Shown here: one piece after another, positions 57,173-64,000 of the stretch
Layout: the number at the start of each line of letters is the position of its first letter
Numbering within the stretch: the stretch's first letter is position 1
DNA from: Conus ventricosus
Lineage: Eukaryota; Mollusca; Gastropoda; Neogastropoda; Conidae
NCBI GenBank assembly: GCA_018398815.1
Contig: CM031616.1
Span: 67,790,541-67,854,540, forward strand
Direction: 5' to 3'
Length of the DNA stretch: 64,000 nucleotides
Notes under the pieces: model-generated
Seen by the model: only the letters and a program-made list of their open reading frames with translations
The model's database searches: none
Told to the model about the DNA's origin: nothing
Position numbers and translations under genes: made by a program

Positions 57173-60120
57173 ACATTACATCCTAAAAATTAATGCTAAC
57201 CTTCACATCTAAGCAAATACCAGACTGGACGACAAATTAAAGAAGAGATAACTTAAAGGCAAAATCAAGATCAGAAAGAAAGTAATAGTTATTCTTGACA
57301 AACATTGCAGACATACTCTCAAAAGTACATAGTCAAACAAAACAGGAGCTCCGGTTCTTTTTGTATCAAAAATTATTTTTTTAGCAGCAGTATGTATGTG
57401 CATGTGTGTGTGGTGTGTGCGTGTGGTGCACGTGCCCACGTGCATCTTCCAATACAGTCATTTCATTCCAATCCTGATAGAAAAAGTTTGAAAAGGAGAG
57501 GTACTTTTTAATGCATGTGCTTGTGTTTGTGTGTGTGAGTGCACTCCTTCGCATAATGTTGTTTCCTCTGGAGTGGTTCTTGTTGGAGACAGAAAATCTA
57601 ATTGTTTGAAAATCCGTGCAATATGACCACTTGTATGGCATATAAGAATATTCAGTTTTCTTAGTTTGTTTTTTTTAGGACAGGATTGCTGCTCCCACCG
57701 TCACTCTATTCAAGGTATAGATTCAAGTTATCAAACATCATTTTCACCAAACCTCTCAGGCTGCCACAATGTGCATGCCAGCAGCTTGATACATGTTTAG
57801 TATATTTCACATGCAACAACTAAATTCAAATGTATAAATAACAAAATCAAAGACAGTATCATGAGAAAAAGATGCTCAATATGTTGTGTAAGTAAACAAG
57901 ATTATCACCCTAAAACTTGCGAAAACAGTGAGGAGGTCATTTCAGTAACCTGATTTTCTTTCTAAGATCGAAGTTTGATTTAATTGCTTATTAAACCAGA
58001 TCTTTGCCAGAACGGTATTTGGCTTCTCGTTTCATCGGTATTTCAGCCCCTACAGTGACATATTAACTGTTTGTCAAAGTCAGTCGAAGACCAACCTTGA
58101 TTTCTGAGCCAAGAATGAAAATAGACACGCAACTCTTCAATCCCTCGGAGTTTACACCATGGGTAACCTCCCCTGCCTGGCCGGTTTGAGCTGATCTCCA
58201 TGAATGTAATGGTTCTTCATGTAAACTCCAATCTCTCAAACACCATTTTAGAGAGAAGCTAATAATTCAATATGGTTACTGGAAAATGGTTTTGCTCTCT
58301 CTTCAGAGAGCACATAAGACCACATGGTGAAAGCTTGGCCGTGTCTGGAGTTGTACTGTCATCACCTGTCAGCGAAACGGCAACAAGTGGGGCTGTGGGA
58401 TGCACACGGCAGTTGCTTGATAGTGGCGTTTCTTGCCAGTGGGCTCTGCAGTCATGAAATATAGGATGCTACAGCCCTGGGAACGCTCCCTGGAGGTTCT
58501 GTCGTGTCACATCCAGTGGCCATTACACAATGGCATCTGCCAGGGACCAATTACGTCCGTTCATGTCTTAATGGAATGCCCTGTGCGTGCCTGCACCCGA
58601 TGCGAACACAGCGCAGGCTTCCAAGGCTGGTGCAGGATTGCTCCCAGCTGGTCTGTTCGGCAGCTGAGGACAGTACTTCTCTGGGTCCCACCTGCATCTT
58701 CGGGTGCATCTTTTTCTTTTTTACTGAATGATGTGATTGATTTCAAATTCTTGATGGTTTTGACAAACTCAACCATTATTCCATTCTTTGCATAACTCCA
58801 TTTTTTAATAATATGAACATAAAAACACAGCAATTGTTTGAAAATTCTCAGCCAAATTTAGCATGCCTATGTGGACAGAAGTTCAGTGTAGGTTACATCC
58901 CTTTCCAAGCAGTTTAACACAAACTTATGATCTGGTGGATGAATCAGAGTAAACATGGTACTAGGCCTGAATACAGTTTGGAACAGGCTGTGAATGACAT
59001 TCATTGTTTCAGTGGTGCCCGAACAGCATCAGAGTGTAGGGCAGAATGATTTAAGTCATATGTACCCATAGTATTATTTATTTAGCCTCCTGTCTATGCA
59101 ATATAGAGGTTTTTCCACTGTTCAGTGTTCTTAATGTTTTGTTCATTCTCAGGGTCACCCTGTTAGTGCTGGGGAGTGTTTGTCGGAGTGCAAACCTATT
59201 GCAAGCCGAGTATGAATAGGATCTTTTCTGTTGTGAAACATTGTGATCCTTCAGTGGTTTTTGTTTGTGTGTGTGGTGTGTTGGGAGTGAGGGTACTGCG
59301 ATTTTCCCCACTCCCTCCTTCCAAGTGTTCTTTTCTCAAAGTCAATGAGGGTGCTTAAATACTGTGTGTTATCTTCAGTTAATTGCGACTGTTGTAGCTT
59401 ATCATCTCAACATTAATTCTTGGTTTTTAAATGTAAGATAATCGAACATTTTCACTCATTTGAAATAGTCAAAAGAGAAAGAAAATATCTCCACTTGTGT
59501 AAATGGGCGGCATTTAGGCAAATGAATTACAAGGAAATGCTACATACATATTGGGTATTGGATCAAGCAAAAGGTGGTGGCATTGGTTTTAAGTGTGTAT
59601 TTCTATTTTTCCTCTCAATGATGATAACTATTGTAACTTTTTACTTGTGATGGTTTTTGTTTCCAATTTCACGACTTTCACAAATTTCAGGACTGTTCAG
59701 AGCAAAAATCAACCTCTATCCTTCAGTTTTTCTTCTTCTTCATCTTCTTTTCTTTTAAGGGTTAGCAGATCGCTACTTGTTTATGTCTATGTATGAGTAA
59801 TAGGCAAATATCATGACAATATTTTCGTCACAATACAACATGAAATAATTTTTTTTTTTAAATTTCTTTTTCAAGCATTTTCGTTTTACTGGTACATTTT
59901 GTTCCTGTGTTTGTGTATGTGTTACGTCCAAATGTGCATGTAGGTTCCAAGATTTAAAATGGGGCAAAAAAAAAAAAAAACAAACAAAAAAACAACAAAC
60001 AAACAAAAAGGAGGGGGGGAGGGGGAAAAAGTGTGCTAGCTTCAGTCTTCTTACCAAGTAACCAAATGCAATGAAGGGAAACATAAATCACACTGACAAG
60101 GACACACACTGCAGCCCCAA
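57173..60120. other. No gene recognised; possible LINE remnant at 58430-58720
   Basis: AT-rich DNA. Around 58520-58600 the plus-strand translation CQGPITSVHVLMECPVRAC resembles the zinc-binding C-terminal motif of some LINE proteins (C..C ... ITVEHVLLECP), but the match is short and the rest is not recognisable. Poly-A rich spacer at 59967-60010. Confidence 0.3.
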
Positions 60121-60127
60121 GTTCACA

Positions 60128-61115
60128 GGTATGGATTAAAACCAAGCCTAACAACATGGATGTAGACAAATGGATTAAAACCAAGCCTAACAACATGGAT
60201 GTAGACAAATGGATTAAAACCAAGCCTAACAACATAGATGTAGACAAATGGATTAAAACCAAGCCTAACAACATGGATGTAGACAAATGGATTTTTAAAA
60301 AAACCAGCCTAACAACATGGATGTAGACAAATGGATTTTAAAAAACCCAGCCTAACAACATGTAGACAAATGGATTTTTAAAAAACCAACAGCCTAACAA
60401 CATGCATGTTTGTGGGGGTGGTGGTTGGGAAAAGAGAAAGACAACACACACAAAAAACATGCATGTAGGTAACTAAATTTTAAAAAACCCAAGCCTAACA
60501 ACATGGATGTAGACACCTAAATTTTAAAAAAACCCAAGCCTAACAACATGGATGTAGACACCTAAATTTTAAAAAAACCCAAGCCTAACAACATGGATGC
60601 AGACACCTAAATTTAAAAAAAAACAAGCCTAACAACATGCATGTAGACAACTAAATTTTAAAAAAAAACAAGCCTAACAACATGGATGTAGACAAATGGA
60701 TTTTTAAAAAAAACCCATGCCTAACGACATGGATATAGACAAATGGATTAAAACCAAGCCTAACAACATGGATGTAGACAAATGGATAAAAAAAAACCAA
60801 ACCTAAGAACATGGATGATGGATGTAGACAAATGGACTGAAACCAAGCCTAACAACATGGATGTAGACAAACGGATTAAAACCAAGCCTAACAACATGGA
60901 TGTAGACAAATGGATAAAAAAAACCCACCAAACCTAACAACATGGTTGTAGACAAATGGATTAAAACCAAGCCTAACAACATAGATGCAGACAAATGGAT
61001 TAAAACCAAGCCTAACAACATGGATGCAGACAAATGGACTGAAACCAAGCCTAACAACATGGAAGTAGACAAACGGATTAAAACCAAGCCTAACAACATA
61101 GATGCAGACAAAACT
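60128..61115. repeat. 39-bp minisatellite, about 24 copies
   Basis: Units contain AAACCAAGCCTAACAACATG then GATGTAGACAAATGGATT. Poly-A insertions of varied length (AAAAAAACCC) disturb the middle (60290-60720), while the flanks are regular. A non-repeat GTGGGGGTGGTGG piece interrupts at 60411-60450. From 61116 to 61345 the pattern decays into phrases such as AACCCAATA..GGACAAA. Confidence 0.95.
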
Positions 61116-61984
61116 AGCTTACATGACACCATAGGTGTGGACAAAAATGGACCAACCCAATATAGATATCAATAAATTTAGCCCCACCAAACAAGTCGGA
61201 CAAAAACAGCCAAACCCAATATACTTATGAACAAACAGGGCCTGACCCAACAAAGGCAAAGACAACAATAGATAAACCCAAAACCCAAAACACGGAGAAA
61301 AATAGCCCAACCCAATACATGTGTGGACAAACATGGGCAACCTAGTATCTTTCTCTCTCCTCATCACACACACACACACATCTTGTTAAAGCAACAAAAT
61401 GTATGGGTGAACAACTATAACCTCAGCTGCCTTTTTGGTATACATGCTGAGTTTCTAAAGCTAAAGACAGATATTAGAACAAAAGAGGTAATTATTCACC
61501 AACATACATACATAGGAGGCATGCACCCGCACATGTTGAAACAACAGAGGTAAGTTTTCACCAACATACCTACATACAAGGCATGCACATGCATATATAT
61601 ACAAACAGACATTTGCAACAAACTTAATAAAGGTAAGCTTTTATTCTGATGCCAAGTCAAAGTCTGTACAATAGATATCTTCCACAGAAAACGACACTCT
61701 AACACTGGATTTTACACACACACACACAAAAAGGAATTACTGTGCCGCCATATGAAAGAATGAACCAATGGCAAAACATTCATTTATTCTTTTGTTTTGG
61801 CGCACACTAATTCCTTCTGTCTTTTTCTAACTCTTGTTTCAGTTTCTGTCTGCAGTCACCTTACCTTTGTACCCACCTCTGATTTTGACACAAACTGCTT
61901 TTTCTCTTTTCACTATTCCTCAGACTTTAAAAACTCGGTTGCTTTTGACACTGTTCTCCTGAACAATCACCTCTTGGGTTATTT

Positions 61985-62180
61985 GCGGTATAACCTCACT
62001 TCTAGATTTCAAAAGAGAGGGGGTTGCAGTATAACCTCACTTCTAGATTTCAAAAGAGAGGGGGTTAGTTACCGCTAAGGACACAGACAAACATAGCACA
62101 GGACAAGACACCTTGTCTTGTGCTATGTTTGTGTCGTTGGTGGTATTTAACCCCCTCTCTTTCGAAATTTTGCTTCATTT
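61985..62180. repeat. Long inverted repeat with internal duplication
   Basis: A 45-bp direct duplication (TATAACCTCACTTCTAGATT ... AGAGAGGGGGTT, at 61989 and 62031) leads into GACAAACATAGCACAGGACAAG (62085-62106). This is answered by CTTGTCTTGTGCTATGTTTG (62112-62131) and then TAACCCCCTCTCTTTCGAAA (62147-62166). The arms pair over about 50 bp on each side with a loop of only a few bases at the inner tip. Confidence 0.85.
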
Positions 62181-64000
62181 TCCGCCCTCAGTCGCTCTGT
62201 TCTGAAGCTCACTTCTACAGTAAAATGAGAATGAGGTGATAAATTTACCTAAGACCAGACGCCATTCATAAACGGTAGGAAATCTTCGACAGGCATATTT
62301 TTTGCACAGTGCTCATGTCTGCGTTAAAGGTGTCAATACAATGGCAGTATGGCTGGAAACACATCAAACACACAGTGTACAGTGTAAACTTTTGCTCATA
62401 TGTATGTGTGCACACAAGTGTGTCAAGCCACTATGTACACTTTTATACACACATGTACTGCACAAAACGGGCGAAGCAGTGACTGGGAATTAATGGAAGT
62501 CTGTGGTTTGATCTTCAGCAGTGAAAAACGCAAGAAGAAGGAAAACAAGAGGATACGCAACAAAACAGAAATCAGTCAGTACCACCTGTAGGGAGTATAT
62601 GTATGCCAAATGCTGTGCAGAAACACAAACCAAACACATTTGCTCAATGTTTACAGACATGAAGAATCTACTGCATCCAGAAGTCATTTTGATCAAGTTT
62701 TAGCCAAACATCATAAGACCTTGATTTTCCCAGAGAAATAAGGCCAAGCTACATATATATCATATTTCTCTCAGTTAATTATACACAGGAAAATGCCTTA
62801 AATATATGCCAGCAACTTTGAGATGAGTAGAGTATGTAGAGAGTGTTTCAAAGAGATTACAGACAGTACCCTTTTATGTTGGCCCTTTCGTTTTAACCTT
62901 ATGGGCTGCACACTTGTGCTGACTAAATCAGTGTGAGCAGCCTGGAAACAGACTATTCTTAGAACTTTTGTACTGGATATTTCTCCACTATGTCTGCAAA
63001 TGTAAAGATGTTTTTAGTGTCATTGTAAAAACAAATCTTTCATCCGTTATTTTGCTGTACTTGTTTCTTCATTTCATCGTTGGAGACACTCTGAACATCT
63101 TCTTGCAGCACTTACTCTATTCTTTCAAAATAAAGCATGGTACCAGAGACAAACAACTTAATGGCAAGACTAATTATTCCTCCACAAAAAGCAGGGGTCC
63201 CTGGAGACCCATGTGACGTGTGGTGTGGAAAATGTCAGGTGATGTATGGTGAAAGTTACCATTGACAGATCAGGCACAAACTGTAGCACAAAGATGTGAA
63301 GGAAGAAGTGAGACGTTTGGGACACAACTGGTTATAAAAAAAAAAAGTCAGAAAACACAAAGATAGAGGTGGGAGACTGGAGAAAGCTTTGTTCTTAAAC
63401 ACACACACACCAAAATAAACAAAACAACAACAAAAAAACCCAGACAACTCTCCATGAAGCCTTAGGCAAGGGAGTAAGGGAATGGTTGTTGATGTCAAGT
63501 ATATAAATATCCACACAAGTTCAAAGGCAGTGGTTGTGTGACTATAAGTAAGAGAAGACAATCTACTGACCGAGAAAAAAAAAGAAGCTTAACGAGTACT
63601 TCAGACGCTTCTTTCCATCAGTTATCTTCTCCTGCTTCATTTGCCGAGCTTCTCTCATCCATAAATTATCTTCTCTTGCCTATGGATAGGCACCCACTGC
63701 CAAGATGAAAACCAATCCGTAAAAGGCCCTTACTCTCTCGCAGCATCAAAACGCCGGTTATACAAGAGACCAAACAGGAACGAGGCGAAGGCATATCCTC
63801 TCTTTCGGGATGGGGGCAAAGTCAATAGATTTGCAAGTCTATGTTTGTGTTTATACCAACAGTCTAACTCCCGACAAAGACCCTTTTCGACAGACCCCTG
63901 TTTTACATGGTCGTCGAAGACAGATTCTATTGTACCTGGGTTTATGTGCTCATATATATTCCACAGAACCAAATGCCAGAGAAAGTCCATGGCTTGGAAC
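62181..64000. other. No gene recognised
   Basis: AT-rich DNA with short frames only. A minus-strand frame at 63730-63990 (86 residues, basic, KKHRLANLL-like) has no recognised domain and reaches close to the window edge. I cannot exclude an exon there. Confidence 0.45.

Noticed and set aside
63730..63990. 86-residue minus-strand frame as an exon
   Set aside because: No recognisable domain or clear splice signals; near the window edge, left open.

Overview
The window is nuclear DNA from an animal. Three spliced, conserved genes sit in a landscape dominated by tandem repeats and decayed transposable elements. Long introns, many (GT)n/(CA)n tracts, minisatellites with 26-54 bp periods, several non-LTR retrotransposon groups, a Penelope-like element and hAT/piggyBac DNA transposons suggest a lophotrochozoan, most likely a mollusc and perhaps a gastropod. 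That placement is an inference; no lineage-specific gene is present.

Layout. (1) 1-14160: the 3' part of an ABCG half-transporter gene (+). One membrane-domain exon (110-324) and the terminal exon (7572-7894) are visible. The 7.2 kb between them is mostly three minisatellites plus LINE scraps. Downstream lies a 2.2-2.5 kb tandem duplication (9.4-14.16 kb). (2) 14.8-15.7 kb: inverted arms of a foldback repeat flanking a LINE 3' end. (3) 19026-29252: RPS10 on the minus strand, five coding exons. Intron 4 holds two opposed Penelope-like endonuclease fragments and two hammerhead-ribozyme-like motifs. Intron 2 holds a hAT-like element that contains a second copy of itself and a piggyBac-type element. 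(4) 31-37 kb: a nearly full-length RNase H-encoding LINE (minus). (5) 38.3-39.1 kb: a short inverted-repeat element; 40.0-41.7 kb: a second LINE (minus). (6) 44759-56813: EDEM2 (+), nine visible exons, with the signal-peptide exon not found. Its introns are rich in (TG)n and hold SINE-like repeats. (7) 57-64 kb: no recognised gene; a 39-bp minisatellite and a long hairpin.

The three genes are unrelated housekeeping functions: membrane transport, the small ribosomal subunit, and ER glycoprotein degradation. RPS10 and EDEM2 face away from each other.

Main observations: four single-base deletions at short homopolymers break otherwise perfect EDEM2 and RPS10 exons, and adding one base at each place restores every intron phase, so consensus error is likely; a same-family nested hAT-like insertion with exact 6-bp target duplications; a third inverted-repeat element with the same duplication length; a piggyBac-type element bounded by TTAA; two hammerhead-like folds beside Penelope remnants; a tandemly repeated splice donor in EDEM2; and a missing ABCG exon, proven by mismatched intron phase.
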